Shown piece after piece: positions 18,201 to 26,197 of a DNA stretch of 64,000 bases (within the stretch, counting starts at the first letter, position 1; each line of letters starts with the position of its first letter). Source of the stretch: an uncultured Ruminococcus sp. (GTDB taxonomy: Bacteria; Bacillota; Clostridia; Oscillospirales; Acutalibacteraceae). The position numbers and the translations under genes were made by a program. The notes under the pieces are model-generated. The model did not search any database, was not told the origin of the DNA, and worked only from the letters and a program-made list of their open reading frames with translations. Location of the stretch: assembly GCA_958403905.1 (NCBI GenBank), contig CATXZD010000001.1:197856-261855 (forward strand), given 5' to 3'.

Positions 18201-19821
18201 CTGTTGTAGAGGTAACAATTTCCTCACGAATTGCGTCAATCGGAGGATTTGTAACCTGAGCAAAAAGCTGTTTGAAGTAATTGAACAGCGGCTGAGGCTC
18301 GTTTGAAAGAACGGCAAGAGGACTGTCTGTACCCATTGCGGCAATTGATTCACTGCCGTTTTTAGCCATAGGCAGTATAGAGGTCATAACTTCCTCGTAG
18401 GTGTAGCCAAATGCCTTTTGCAGTCTTTTTCTTGCATCATTTGAATGTTCTTCAACCTTTGCATTCGGAATTTTTAAGTCCTTGAGGTTTACAAGGTTGC
18501 TGTCGAGCCACTCGCCGTAAGGCTGTTTTGACGCGTAATACTCTTTAAGCTCATCGTCATCGATAAGTCTGCCTTGAACGGTGTCAACAAGGAGCATTTT
18601 GCCGGGGCGAAGTCTTTCTTTTCTCACAATCTTTGACGGTTCAATCGGAAGTGCGCCCACCTCGGAGGAAAGAATGAGGTTGCCGTCGCTTGTAATGTAG
18701 TAACGTGAGGGGCGCAGACCGTTTCTGTCGAGTACGGCGCCCATAAAGTCACCGTCAGAGAAGAGTATGGACGCAGGACCGTCCCACGGCTCCATCATGG
18801 TTGCATAGTACTGATAGAAATCTCTCTTTTTCTGCGACATAGTGCCGTTGTTATCCCACGGCTCTGGAATTGTAATCATAACTGCAAGCGGAAGCTCCAT
18901 ACCGCTCATAACAAGAAATTCAAGCGTGTTGTCGAGCATTGCAGAGTCGGAACCTTCGGTGTTTACAACGGGTATAACCTTGTCAAGATCGCCCTTTAAG
19001 TGCTCGGAACGCATTGTTTCTTCACGGGCAAGCATTTTGTCTGCATTGCCTCTGATTGTGTTGATTTCACCGTTGTGAACAATCATTCTGTTGGGATGGG
19101 CTCTTTGCCAGCTTGGGTTTGTGTTGGTTGAGAAACGTGAGTGAACCATTGCAATAGCCGACTCGTAGTCGTTGTCCTGCAAATCGAGGAAGAATCTTCT
19201 TAGATCGCCTACAAGGAACATACCCTTATATACAATAGTTCTGCTTGAAAGAGAAACAACGTAAGTATCCTCGTTACTCTGCTCAAAAACTCGTCTTGCA
19301 ACGTAGAGCTTACGGTCAAAGTCAAGACCTTTCTTTACGCCGGAAGGTCTTTTGATAAAGCACTGCATAATTGCAGGCATACAGTCAAGCGCCCGCTTGC
19401 CGATAACAGTTGTGTCGGAGGGGACGTTTCTCCATCCGAGAACCTCAAGACCTTCTTTTGCCGCAATAATCTCAAACATCTTTTTAGCCTGATTTCTTGC
19501 AAGCTCATTTTGCGGGAAGAAGAACATACCCACGGCATAATCTCTTTCGGAAAGGAGATTGATACCTATTTCTTTTGCCGCTTTTTTGAAAAACTTATGG
19601 GAAATCTGAAGCAGAATACCTACACCGTCGCCCGTTTTGCCTTCTGCATCCTTACCTGCACGGTGTTCAAGCGTTTCAACAATAGTAAGAGCGTTTGCAA
19701 CGGTGTCGTGTGACTTTACGCCCTTGATGTTTACAACCGCGCCTATACCGCAGTTGTCGTGCTCAAATCTCGGAGAATAAAGACCGCTGTTTTGCGTTTG
19801 CTTGTTCTCTGTTTGTCCCAT
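15274..19821 (-). CDS. gltB: Glutamate synthase large subunit
   Basis: 1515 residues. The N-terminal glutamine amidotransferase begins at Cys24 (DNCGIGAV), expected to be the processed N-terminal nucleophile. Then follow the central domain, the FMN-binding synthase barrel (SGEGGES near residue 885, KPGEGGHLPG, GYDGGTGAAP, CNLDTCPFGVATQ for the 3Fe-4S cluster) and a C-terminal GXGXG beta-helix. I use ATG 19821 with AAAGGATG upstream rather than the TTG one codon earlier. Divergent from glnN across a 648-bp regulatory region. Confidence 0.96.
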   Translation of the reverse strand: MGQTENKQTQNSGLYSPRFEHDNCGIGAVVNIKGVKSHDTVANALTIVETLEHRAGKDAEGKTGDGVGILLQISHKFFKKAAKEIGINLLSERDYAVGMFFFPQNELARNQAKKMFEIIAAKEGLEVLGWRNVPSDTTVIGKRALDCMPAIMQCFIKRPSGVKKGLDFDRKLYVARRVFEQSNEDTYVVSLSSRTIVYKGMFLVGDLRRFFLDLQDNDYESAIAMVHSRFSTNTNPSWQRAHPNRMIVHNGEINTIRGNADKMLAREETMRSEHLKGDLDKVIPVVNTEGSDSAMLDNTLEFLVMSGMELPLAVMITIPEPWDNNGTMSQKKRDFYQYYATMMEPWDGPASILFSDGDFMGAVLDRNGLRPSRYYITSDGNLILSSEVGALPIEPSKIVRKERLRPGKMLLVDTVQGRLIDDDELKEYYASKQPYGEWLDSNLVNLKDLKIPNAKVEEHSNDARKRLQKAFGYTYEEVMTSILPMAKNGSESIAAMGTDSPLAVLSNEPQPLFNYFKQLFAQVTNPPIDAIREEIVTSTTVYIGEDGNILEEKPENCKVMKIHNPILTSTDILKLKNMHIKGFKVAVIPILYYKNTRLSKAVKRLFIECDKAYNDGANILILSDRGVDENHLAIPSLLAVSAVHQHLVATKKRTSLAIVLESGEPREVHHFATLLGYGASAINPYLAQETIHELINDDLLDKDYYAAVDDYNNAVLHGIVKIASKMGISTIQSYQGSQIFEAIGISKDVIDEYFTDTVSRIGGITIKDIEQNVDKLHTSAFDPLGLSTSTELESRGSHKFRSGKEEHLYNPQTIHTLQIATRTNNYELYKKYSHMISDEMDPVSIRGLFDFNYAENPVPLEEVESVDSIVKRFKTGAMSYGSISQEAHEALAIAMNRLHGKSNSGEGGESLERLETKGTAENRCSAIKQVASGRFGVTSRYLTSADEIQIKMAQGAKPGEGGHLPGKKVYPWIAKTRHSTPGVSLISPPPHHDIYSIEDLAQLIYDLKNANKDARISVKLVSECGVGTVAAGVAKAGAGVILISGYDGGTGAAPRNSIYNAGLPWELGLAEAHQTLIMNDLRNKVVIETDGKLMTGRDVAIAAILGAEEYGFATAPLVTLGCAMMRVCNLDTCPFGVATQNPELRKKFMGKPEYVENFMLFIANELREYMSKLGVKTVDELVGRIDLIKPKDGIEGKASEVDLSNILNCGFANEKIEYNKKSKYDFKLEETLDEKVLLKEFKSALAKGTNKTIEINVKNTDRSFGTIFGSEITKKYYNTLADDTFKVICNGSGGQSFGAFIPNGLTLELVGDSNDYFGKGLSGGKLVVYPPKDSTFEADENIIIGNVSLYGATSGKAFINGVAGERFCVRNSGATAVVEGVGDHGCEYMTGGRVVVIGKTGKNFAAGMSGGVAYVLDEDRDLYTKLNKEMVLFSEVTEKYEILELKELIEEHVKATNSKKGKDILDNFDDYLPKFKRIIPHDYKKMMSAIAVNEEKGMSNEQARIEAFYQIIHNK

Positions 19822-20340
19822 CAAAAATCATCCTTTCCTGATATTGATACCGAAATTTAACATGACTTTTTATTAGATTTCAGTATGAATTTTCTTCGTT
19901 GAAAACCCTATCACACTCCTTTATATAGTATTATAAAATATATAGGAGCGAATTCACATATCAGATTTATTTATTAACAGCGGATACACCGCTATATTAT
20001 ACTTAGTAAATTGTTCATAAAACTAATACAATTTTAATATATATAAATATAATAAATTTGATATTGACACAAAGACTGATTTTAAAAACTTTGCAATTTT
20101 GAGTTTAAAATCCTGCATTTTTGCGCCTGCATAAAAATATATACTGCGTGTGACTGTATTATATAACCGTAAATGTAGGTTTGTCAAGGGGGAAATACAG
20201 AAAATTGCAACTTTTTTGAAGTAAATATTCATATCGATACATTAATTGTGGGGTTTATGCAGATAAATCAGAACATAATCAAATAAATTGCAGGAAAATT
20301 AACAAAACTTGCAATTTTTAAAATTTTTTAGAAAAATCTA

Positions 20341-20369
20341 TTGACAAATTACAAAAAGTGGAATATACT
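20341..20369 (+). promoter_or_regulatory. Consensus sigma-A promoter of glnN
   Basis: TTGACA (20341-20346), 17 bp, TATACT (20364-20369). The predicted start near 20376 puts the attenuator hairpin only about 7-15 nt into the transcript. Confidence 0.8.
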
Positions 20370-20382
20370 AACAGCAATGACA

Positions 20383-20430
20383 ACAGCAAGGGCGCTGTAG
20401 GCAATGTGCTTACAGCGTCTTTTTCTGTTT
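20383..20430 (+). promoter_or_regulatory. glnN leader attenuator with ANTAR-type hexaloop hairpin
   Basis: A 12-bp terminator stem (20391-20402 with 20408-20419, loop AATGT) is followed by TTTTT-CTG-TTT, in the leader and not after any gene. Overlapping its 5' arm is an alternative hairpin, ACAGC (20383-20387), loop AAGGGC (20388-20393), GCTGT (20394-20398). The six-base loop has A at position 1 and G at 4, the hallmark of ANTAR-protein target RNAs. The two structures exclude each other. The second hairpin expected in classical ANTAR targets was not found. Confidence 0.65.
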
Positions 20431-20469
20431 TTACGTCAAATTTTTAATACTGGATAGGAGAGAATTAAA

Positions 20470-22563
20470 ATGGCAAAAGTTCCGGAGTTATTTGGCAGTA
20501 TGGTGTTTAACGACCAGAAAATGCAGGAAAGGCTTCCTAAGTCAACTTACAAGGCGTTAAAGAAAACAATCCAGAACGGCGAACCTCTTGATTTAAGCGT
20601 TGCAAACGTAGTTGCATCTGCAATGAAAGACTGGGCAGTTGAGATGGGATGTACTCACTACACCCACTGGTTCCAGCCTATGACAGGCGTAACTGCTGAA
20701 AAGCACGACAGCTTTATCAGTCCCAACGGCGACGGTCAGGTTATTATGGAATTTTCAGGCAAAGAACTTGTAAAGGGTGAGCCGGACGCATCGTCATTCC
20801 CCAGCGGCGGTATTCGTGCCACATTCGAGGCAAGAGGCTACACAACGTGGGATCCTACCTCTTACGCATTTGTTAAAGACGGATCGCTTTATATTCCTAC
20901 AGCGTTCTGTTCATACACAGGCGAGGTTCTGGATAAAAAGACTCCTTTGCTTCGTTCAATGGAAAGAATCAGCACAGAGGCTGTAAAGGTTCTTAACCTT
21001 TTAGGCAAGAATGATGTAACAAGAGTTATTACAACAGTAGGTCCGGAGCAGGAATACTTCCTTATTGATAAGGAAATGTACGACCAGAGAGAAGACCTTA
21101 TTTATACAGGCAGAACACTTTTCGGCGCAAAGGCCCCCAAAGGTCAGGAACTTGACGACCATTACTTCGGTGCAATTAAGACAAGAGTTGCAGACTATAT
21201 GAGAGATCTTGACGAAGAGCTCTGGAAGCTTGGTATTCTTGCTAAGACAAAGCACAACGAGGTTGCTCCTTCACAGCATGAGCTTGCACCTATCTATACA
21301 ACAACAAATATTGCAACGGACCACAACGAGCTTACAATGGAAATTATGAAGAAAACAGCCGAGAAACACGGCCTTGTATGTCTTCTCCATGAGAAGCCTT
21401 TTGCAGGCGTTAACGGCTCGGGTAAGCACAACAACTGGTCGATTTCTACTAACACAGGCGAAAACCTTCTTGACCCGGGCAAAGAGCCTGAGAAAAATAT
21501 TCAGTTCCAGCTTTTCCTTGCTGCTATCGTAAAGGCTGTTCACGAGTATCAGGATCTTCTTAGAATTACAGTTGCTTCTGCCGGCAACGACCATCGTCTT
21601 GGTGCTAACGAAGCACCGCCCGCAATCATTTCTATGTATCTCGGCGATGACTTAGGTGCACTGGTTGAGTCAATTATTAACGATACTGAATATGTAAGTA
21701 AGGGTAAGGTTAAAATGATGACGGGCGTTGATGTTCTTCCTGACTTTAAGAAAGACACTTCAGACCGTAACCGTACTTCACCGTTTGCGTTTACAGGCAA
21801 TAAGTTTGAATTCAGAGCTTTGGGTTCTTCGCTTAACATCGCTTGCCCTAACTACATTCTCAACACAATGGTGGCTGAAGAGCTTTCGCAGTTCTACGAC
21901 GAGCTTAAGGACGCCGACAATATGGAAACTGCTGCTAAGGCTCTTATCAAGAAAACATTTACAGAGCATCAGGATATCATCTTCAACGGTAACAACTATG
22001 CTCCAGAGTGGGTTGAAGAAGCAGAAAAAAGAGGACTTTTCAACTACAAGTCACTTCCCGAAGCAGTTGCTCATTTCATTGACCAAAAGAACATTGACCT
22101 CTTTGTTAAAAACAAGATTTGTTCTGAAGAAGAAGTTAAGGCAAGATATGAAATTGAGCTTGAAAACTATGCAAAGCAGATTAATATTGAAGCACTCACA
22201 ATGATTGATATGGCTAAGAAAAATATTCTTCCTTCTGTATCAGCATACGTAAGAGAGCTTACAGATACTGCCCTTGCCAAAAAGGCTCTTTCGGACGCCA
22301 TTCCTACTTCTGTTGAAGAAGAGCTTGTAGCAAGTCTTTCAAACAAGCTTGTTTGCTTCAGCAAGAAAACAGCAGAGCTTGAAGAAGCTGTTATCAAGGC
22401 AAGCGAGTATAGCAACGACAACCTTGCTTATGCAACATATTACAGAGAAACAGTATTTGCACTTATGCAGGAGCTTCGTGCTGTAGGCGATTCAATGGAA
22501 ACAGAAACTTCTTCCGAATACTGGCCTTATCCCTCATACGGCGAAATGCTTTTCGGAGTTTGA
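20470..22563 (+). CDS. glnN: Type III glutamine synthetase
   Basis: 697 residues, the length of GSIII, far longer than GSI or GSII. The GSIII family features are visible: THWFQPMTG (~62), the PSGGIRATFEARGYTTWDP block (~105), GPEQEYF (~191), NEVAPSQHE (~265), VNGSGKHNNWS (~315) and NDHRLGANEAPP (~375). It makes glutamine from glutamate, ammonia and ATP as a dodecamer in the cytoplasm. SD TAGGAGAG precedes the ATG. It follows a leader attenuator and is next to amtB, indicating nitrogen-status control. Confidence 0.96.
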   Translation: MAKVPELFGSMVFNDQKMQERLPKSTYKALKKTIQNGEPLDLSVANVVASAMKDWAVEMGCTHYTHWFQPMTGVTAEKHDSFISPNGDGQVIMEFSGKELVKGEPDASSFPSGGIRATFEARGYTTWDPTSYAFVKDGSLYIPTAFCSYTGEVLDKKTPLLRSMERISTEAVKVLNLLGKNDVTRVITTVGPEQEYFLIDKEMYDQREDLIYTGRTLFGAKAPKGQELDDHYFGAIKTRVADYMRDLDEELWKLGILAKTKHNEVAPSQHELAPIYTTTNIATDHNELTMEIMKKTAEKHGLVCLLHEKPFAGVNGSGKHNNWSISTNTGENLLDPGKEPEKNIQFQLFLAAIVKAVHEYQDLLRITVASAGNDHRLGANEAPPAIISMYLGDDLGALVESIINDTEYVSKGKVKMMTGVDVLPDFKKDTSDRNRTSPFAFTGNKFEFRALGSSLNIACPNYILNTMVAEELSQFYDELKDADNMETAAKALIKKTFTEHQDIIFNGNNYAPEWVEEAEKRGLFNYKSLPEAVAHFIDQKNIDLFVKNKICSEEEVKARYEIELENYAKQINIEALTMIDMAKKNILPSVSAYVRELTDTALAKKALSDAIPTSVEEELVASLSNKLVCFSKKTAELEEAVIKASEYSNDNLAYATYYRETVFALMQELRAVGDSMETETSSEYWPYPSYGEMLFGV

Positions 22564-22606
22564 TTTTAAGAAACGGTAATTAAAACATATATAGTATAAA
22601 ATGATG

Positions 22607-22667
22607 ACACAATGGTGTGTAATCGGACGGGTTAAAACTCTTGTCAGATTATACACCATTTTTGTTA
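22607..22667 (+). promoter_or_regulatory. amtB leader attenuator with ANTAR-type hexaloop hairpin
   Basis: A 14-bp terminator stem (22611-22624 with 22647-22660, one G-T pair) runs into TTTTTGTT between glnN and amtB. Overlapping its 5' arm is a short alternative hairpin, ACAC (22607-22610), loop AATGGT (22611-22616), GTGT (22617-22620), again with A1 and G4 in a six-base loop. A TATAAA at 22595-22600 could be a -10 that starts the RNA right at this hairpin, as in glnN. The element could also simply terminate glnN. Confidence 0.6.
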
Positions 22668-22699
22668 TAAACAATCAAGATAAAAGAGGAGAGAATTTT

Positions 22700-24400
22700 A
22701 TGTCAGACTTGATTTTTGGAACCGGCGGTGTATGGTTCCTGATGGGTGCCGCGCTTGTATTCTTTATGCAGTGCGGTTTTGCAATGGTAGAAACAGGCTT
22801 TACAAGAGCTAAAAACGCAGGTAACATCATAATGAAAAACCTGATGGACTTCTGTATCGGTACAGTAGTTTTCAGCCTTCTCGGTTTTGGACTTATGATG
22901 TCAGAGGACTATGTTGCAGGTTTTATCGGTATTCCTAATCTCAATATGTTCACTGACTGGGCAAACTTTAATTGGAACAACTTCGTATTCCAGCTTGTAT
23001 TCTGTGCTACAGCAGCTACAATAGTTTCAGGTGCTATGGCAGAGCGTACAAAATTTTCAACATACTGCATCTACAGCGCAGTTATTTCACTTTTCGTTTA
23101 TCCTGTTGAAGCAGGCTGGGTTTGGAACTCACAAGGCTGGCTCTGCCAGATGGGTTATGTTGACTTTGCAGGTTCATCAGTAATTCATATGGTCGGCGGT
23201 GTTTCGGCACTTATCGGTGCTTCAATGCTTGGCGCTCGTATCGGCAAATACGGTAAAAACGGTAAGGTAAACGCTATTCCCGGTCACAGCATCACACTCG
23301 GCGCACTCGGTGTATTCGTTCTCTGGTTTGGTTGGTACGGCTTTAACGGTGCAGCAGCAAAAGACGGCGCTTATCTCGGTCAGATTTTCCTTACAACAAC
23401 AGTTGCTCCCGCAGTTGCTACAGTTACAACAATGATTTTAACTTGGATAAAGAACGGCAAGCCTGATGTTTCAATGTGCCTTAACGGTTCACTTGCAGGT
23501 CTTGTAGGTGTAACAGCAGGTTGTGCAGACGTTGACGCACTCGGCGCAGCAATCATAGGTCTTGTTTCCGGTATTCTTATTGTAGTTGCAGTTGAATTTG
23601 TTGATATTAAACTTAAGGTAGACGACCCCGTTGGCGCATTCGGCGTTCACGGTGTAAATGGTATCTGGGGCGGTCTTGCAGTTGGTCTTTTTGCAACAGG
23701 TAAAGGTCAGGACGGCGTAACAGGTCTTTTCTACGGCGGTGGCTTTACACAGCTTGGCATTCAGGCTCTTGGTGTTGTTTCAATTATCGGATGGACTGTA
23801 GTTTGTATGTTAATCGTATTCTTTGTTCTTAAAAAGACAATCGGCCTCCGTGTTACAAAGGACGAGGAAATGAAGGGCCTCGACGTTACAGAGCATGGTC
23901 TTATCAGTGCATATGCAGACTTTATGCCCATCGGCGTTGGCACAGCTTCACTTGACGAAACATTTGATGTTGAAGGCAGCGTGCCTGTTACTCAGGCTGT
24001 TCCCGTACAGCTCGCAGGTAAATACAGTGTTGCTTCCGACGGTGTTAAGATTACAAAGATTGACATTCTTCTTAAGCAGTCAAAGCTTGAAGCTCTCAAG
24101 GAAGAAATGGATAAACTCGGCATTACAGGTATGACGGTTTCACAGGTGCTCGGTTGCGGTGCTCAGAAGGGCAAGGCAGAGTACTACAGAGGTGTTGCTA
24201 TTGAAAGTAACCTCCTGCCGAAGATGAAGGTAGAAATCGTAGTTTGCAAGGTGCCTGTAAAGGCTGTTGTAGACGCTGCTGTTAAGGCTCTTTACACAGG
24301 TCACATCGGAGATGGTAAAATCTTCATTTACGATGTTGAAGACGTTGTAAAGGTTAGAACAGGTGAAACAGGTTACGATGCAATGCAGGATGTTGAGTAA
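22700..24400 (+). CDS. amtB: Ammonium transporter fused to a PII signalling domain
   Basis: 566 residues. Residues 1-~415 are an Amt channel with eleven membrane segments and the pore histidines H163 (VIHMVGG) and H317 (GVHGVNG). After a ~30-residue linker, residues ~448-560 are a complete PII protein (KITKIDILLKQSKLEAL; T-loop EYYRGVAI with tyrosines 495-496; HIGDGKIFIYDVEDVVKVRTGE). PII normally plugs Amt in response to 2-oxoglutarate, ADP and ATP, so here sensor and channel are joined. The start is ATG 22700 after AGAGGAGAG; the frame extends upstream only through the terminator hairpin. Downstream of glnN with a leader attenuator. Confidence 0.94.
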   Translation: MSDLIFGTGGVWFLMGAALVFFMQCGFAMVETGFTRAKNAGNIIMKNLMDFCIGTVVFSLLGFGLMMSEDYVAGFIGIPNLNMFTDWANFNWNNFVFQLVFCATAATIVSGAMAERTKFSTYCIYSAVISLFVYPVEAGWVWNSQGWLCQMGYVDFAGSSVIHMVGGVSALIGASMLGARIGKYGKNGKVNAIPGHSITLGALGVFVLWFGWYGFNGAAAKDGAYLGQIFLTTTVAPAVATVTTMILTWIKNGKPDVSMCLNGSLAGLVGVTAGCADVDALGAAIIGLVSGILIVVAVEFVDIKLKVDDPVGAFGVHGVNGIWGGLAVGLFATGKGQDGVTGLFYGGGFTQLGIQALGVVSIIGWTVVCMLIVFFVLKKTIGLRVTKDEEMKGLDVTEHGLISAYADFMPIGVGTASLDETFDVEGSVPVTQAVPVQLAGKYSVASDGVKITKIDILLKQSKLEALKEEMDKLGITGMTVSQVLGCGAQKGKAEYYRGVAIESNLLPKMKVEIVVCKVPVKAVVDAAVKALYTGHIGDGKIFIYDVEDVVKVRTGETGYDAMQDVE

Positions 24401-24435
24401 TTAAGCTTTAACCTATCCTTTTTAATTCACATAAA

Positions 24436-24484
24436 CCAAAGCCCTCGGTACGGCGTTAGCAGTACTGAGGGCTTTGGCGTTTAT
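24436..24484 (+). terminator. Intrinsic terminator after amtB
   Basis: 16-bp stem CCAAAGCCCTCGGTAC / GTACTGAGGGCTTTGG with loop GGCGTTAGCA; weak T-tract (CGTTTATAA). Confidence 0.8.
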
Positions 24485-24494
24485 AACAATTCTC

Positions 24495-24523
24495 TTGATA
24501 ACTGTTATAATTAATGATAAAAT
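24495..24523 (+). promoter_or_regulatory. Promoter of the RlmD-type methyltransferase gene
   Basis: TTGATA (24495-24500), 17 bp, TAAAAT (24518-24523) with an extended TGA immediately before the -10. Confidence 0.65.
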
Positions 24524-24598
24524 AAAATATATAGTAATTTTTGCTTGTGTTTTCGCAATAATGTAAGCAAAACAACAAGCAGAATAAAGAGGTTTGTT

Positions 24599-25765
24599 AT
24601 GAACAGTAATGATAATATAAGAAACAGTAGCTGTCCCGTATATAAAAAATGCGGAGGTTGTCAGTTGCAGAATCTTTCATACCCCGAACAGTTGAAATTC
24701 AAGCAGAATAAGGTTGAGCGGTTGTTAAAAAACTTTTGCAAGGTTGAGCCGATAATCGGAATGGAAAATCCCTATCACTACCGTAACAAGGTGCAGGCGG
24801 CTTTTTACACCGACAGACGGGGTAAAATTATTTCGGGAGTTTACCAGTCGGGAACACATCACGTAGTCGGTATTGATTCGTGCCAGACAGAGGACGTTAT
24901 TGCTGATAAAATTATTGTTGCGGTGCGTAAGCTTTTGCCGTCATTTAAAATGACAACCTACAATGAGGATACAGGCAAAGGCTTTTTGCGGCATATTCTT
25001 GTTAAAAGAGGTTTTGCGACAAATCAGATTATGCTCGTGCTTGTTACGGGAACGCCTGTTTTTCCGTCAAAAAATAATTTTGTAAAGGCGATTTTAAAGC
25101 AGTTTCCGGAGATAACGACTATCATTCAGAATGTAAATAACTATAACACAAATCTTGTTTTGGGCAATAATCAGAAGGTTCTGTACGGCAAGGGTTATAT
25201 TGAGGACATTCTGTGCAACTGTCGTTTCAGAATTTCTCCGAAGAGCTTTTATCAAATTAACCCCGTTCAGACCGAAGTGCTTTACAATACGGCTATGGAG
25301 TACGCTGACTTAAATGGCAATGAAACCGTGCTTGATACCTACTGCGGAATCGGTACAATCGGAATTGTAGCCGCTAAAAGGGGAGCAGGTAGAGTAGTAG
25401 GAGTTGAGCTTAACGGAGATGCTGTCAGAGATGCGATTGTAAACGCAAGGGCAAATAATTTGAATAATATCCGTTTTTACAAGGGTGACGCAGGAGAGTT
25501 TATGTACGAAGTGTCAGATGAGGACGAAAAGCCCGACGTTGTGTTTATGGACCCGCCGAGAGCCGGAAGCGACACAAAATTCCTCGATTCACTTATAAAA
25601 ATGTCGCCCGAAACGGTGGTATACGTTTCCTGCAACCCCGAAACGCTTGCAAGAGATTTGAATTACCTTTCAAAGAACAGCGACTATAAGGTGGGTAAAA
25701 TCCAACCCGTAGATATGTTCCCACACACCGCTCACATAGAGTGCGTAGTTTTGATGTCGAGGTAA
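24599..25765 (+). CDS. rlmD: 23S rRNA (uracil-5-)-methyltransferase, RlmD/RlmCD type
   Basis: 388 residues. It lacks a full TRAM domain at the N-terminus but has the Fe-S cysteines of RlmD (CPVYKKCGGC near residue 11, further Cys in DSC near residue 95). The SAM site is DTYCGIGTIG, DPPRAG lies near residue 316, and the catalytic Cys is in VSCNPETLARDL. The end is HTAHIECVVLMSR, the usual family C-terminus. It makes 5-methyluridine in 23S rRNA. ATG 24599 follows AAAGAGG. The C-terminal sequence matters because a second copy of this tail occurs 350 bp downstream. Confidence 0.9.
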   Translation: MNSNDNIRNSSCPVYKKCGGCQLQNLSYPEQLKFKQNKVERLLKNFCKVEPIIGMENPYHYRNKVQAAFYTDRRGKIISGVYQSGTHHVVGIDSCQTEDVIADKIIVAVRKLLPSFKMTTYNEDTGKGFLRHILVKRGFATNQIMLVLVTGTPVFPSKNNFVKAILKQFPEITTIIQNVNNYNTNLVLGNNQKVLYGKGYIEDILCNCRFRISPKSFYQINPVQTEVLYNTAMEYADLNGNETVLDTYCGIGTIGIVAAKRGAGRVVGVELNGDAVRDAIVNARANNLNNIRFYKGDAGEFMYEVSDEDEKPDVVFMDPPRAGSDTKFLDSLIKMSPETVVYVSCNPETLARDLNYLSKNSDYKVGKIQPVDMFPHTAHIECVVLMSR

Positions 25766-25768
25766 ATT

Positions 25769-26101
25769 ATGAAGACGGTTACTATATGTGGAAGTATGAA
25801 ATTTGAAAAAGAAATGCAACGAATAGCATTTCTATTAGAAACGAAACACAACTTAAATGTTTTACAATGCGTATATAATACGGATAATTTGGAAATTTCA
25901 CAGATGGAGAGAAGTTTTCTCGAAAAAGCACATCTTAAGAAAATTGAACTCTCGGATGCTATTTATGTTGTTGATATTCAAGGATACATTGGCAATCAGG
26001 TTTCAAAAGAAATAGAGTTTGCTAAAAGTAAGGGAAAAGAAATTATACTTCATTCAGAGCATGGCATTGAAATGTTTTCTCATACAACCAAAGACATTTA
26101 A
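25769..26101 (+). CDS. Small nucleoside 2-deoxyribosyltransferase-like protein
   Basis: 110 residues. The start TVTICGSMKFEKEM, a central ELSDAIYVVDIQGYIGNQVSKEIEFAKSKGKEI-type segment (shown in part) and overall length resemble nucleoside 2-deoxyribosyltransferase/DUF4406-fold proteins, in which GS binds the nucleotide and an 'EI.YA' helix follows. The catalytic Glu of true NDTs is not certain here. It begins 4 bp after rlmD, is more AT-rich than its upstream neighbour, and lies between rlmD and a fragment of another rlmD tail, suggesting it was inserted. Function not assigned. Confidence 0.65.
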   Translation: MKTVTICGSMKFEKEMQRIAFLLETKHNLNVLQCVYNTDNLEISQMERSFLEKAHLKKIELSDAIYVVDIQGYIGNQVSKEIEFAKSKGKEIILHSEHGIEMFSHTTKDI

Positions 26102-26119
26102 TATGATTCCTATCATCTT

Positions 26120-26177
26120 ATGCCACATCGAGTGCGTGGTGTTGATAACAAGGGTTGAAAATGAATTAAAAAATTGA
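26120..26177 (+). pseudogene. Remnant: 3' tail of a second RlmD-type methyltransferase gene
   Basis: The frame ending at TGA 26175-26177 reads HIECVVLITRVEN followed by a few residues. This matches the C-terminus of the rlmD product (HIECVVLMSR) and family ends, but has no start or upstream methyltransferase coding. At DNA level it differs from the local rlmD end at roughly a quarter of positions, so it is a diverged copy, not a fresh duplication. Best explained as the original 3' end of an rlmD homologue left behind by recombination that brought in the gene at 25769. Confidence 0.65.
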
Positions 26178-26197
26178 AATTTATGGGGGCAAAAATT

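Larger units (their letters stand above)
19822..20469. other. Regulatory intergenic region between gltB and glnN (648 bp)
   Basis: On the gltB side a minus-strand TATAAT at 19996-20001 has only a weak -35, and just downstream of it a small hairpin AGCGG-TGTAT-CCGCT would sit at the 5' end of the gltB transcript. The middle holds four copies of the octamer AAATTGCA or its complement (near 20092, 20202, 20285, 20310), the last two forming an inverted pair. The glnN side holds a consensus promoter and an attenuator, listed separately. No gene is supported here. Confidence 0.6.

Noticed and set aside
20023..20232. 69-codon minus-strand frame between gltB and glnN
   Set aside because: Hydrophobic AT-rich frame with no SD or recognisable family; it overlies the repeated AAATTGCA motifs.
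20376..20430. glnN leader as a glutamine riboswitch
   Set aside because: It is too short and lacks the conserved core of known glutamine or downstream-peptide motifs; the hexaloop/terminator overlap fits an ANTAR-type switch better.
22601..22699. Longer N-terminus for the ammonium transporter from 22601
   Set aside because: The upstream part translates the terminator hairpin; ATG 22700 has an SD and gives the normal Amt start.
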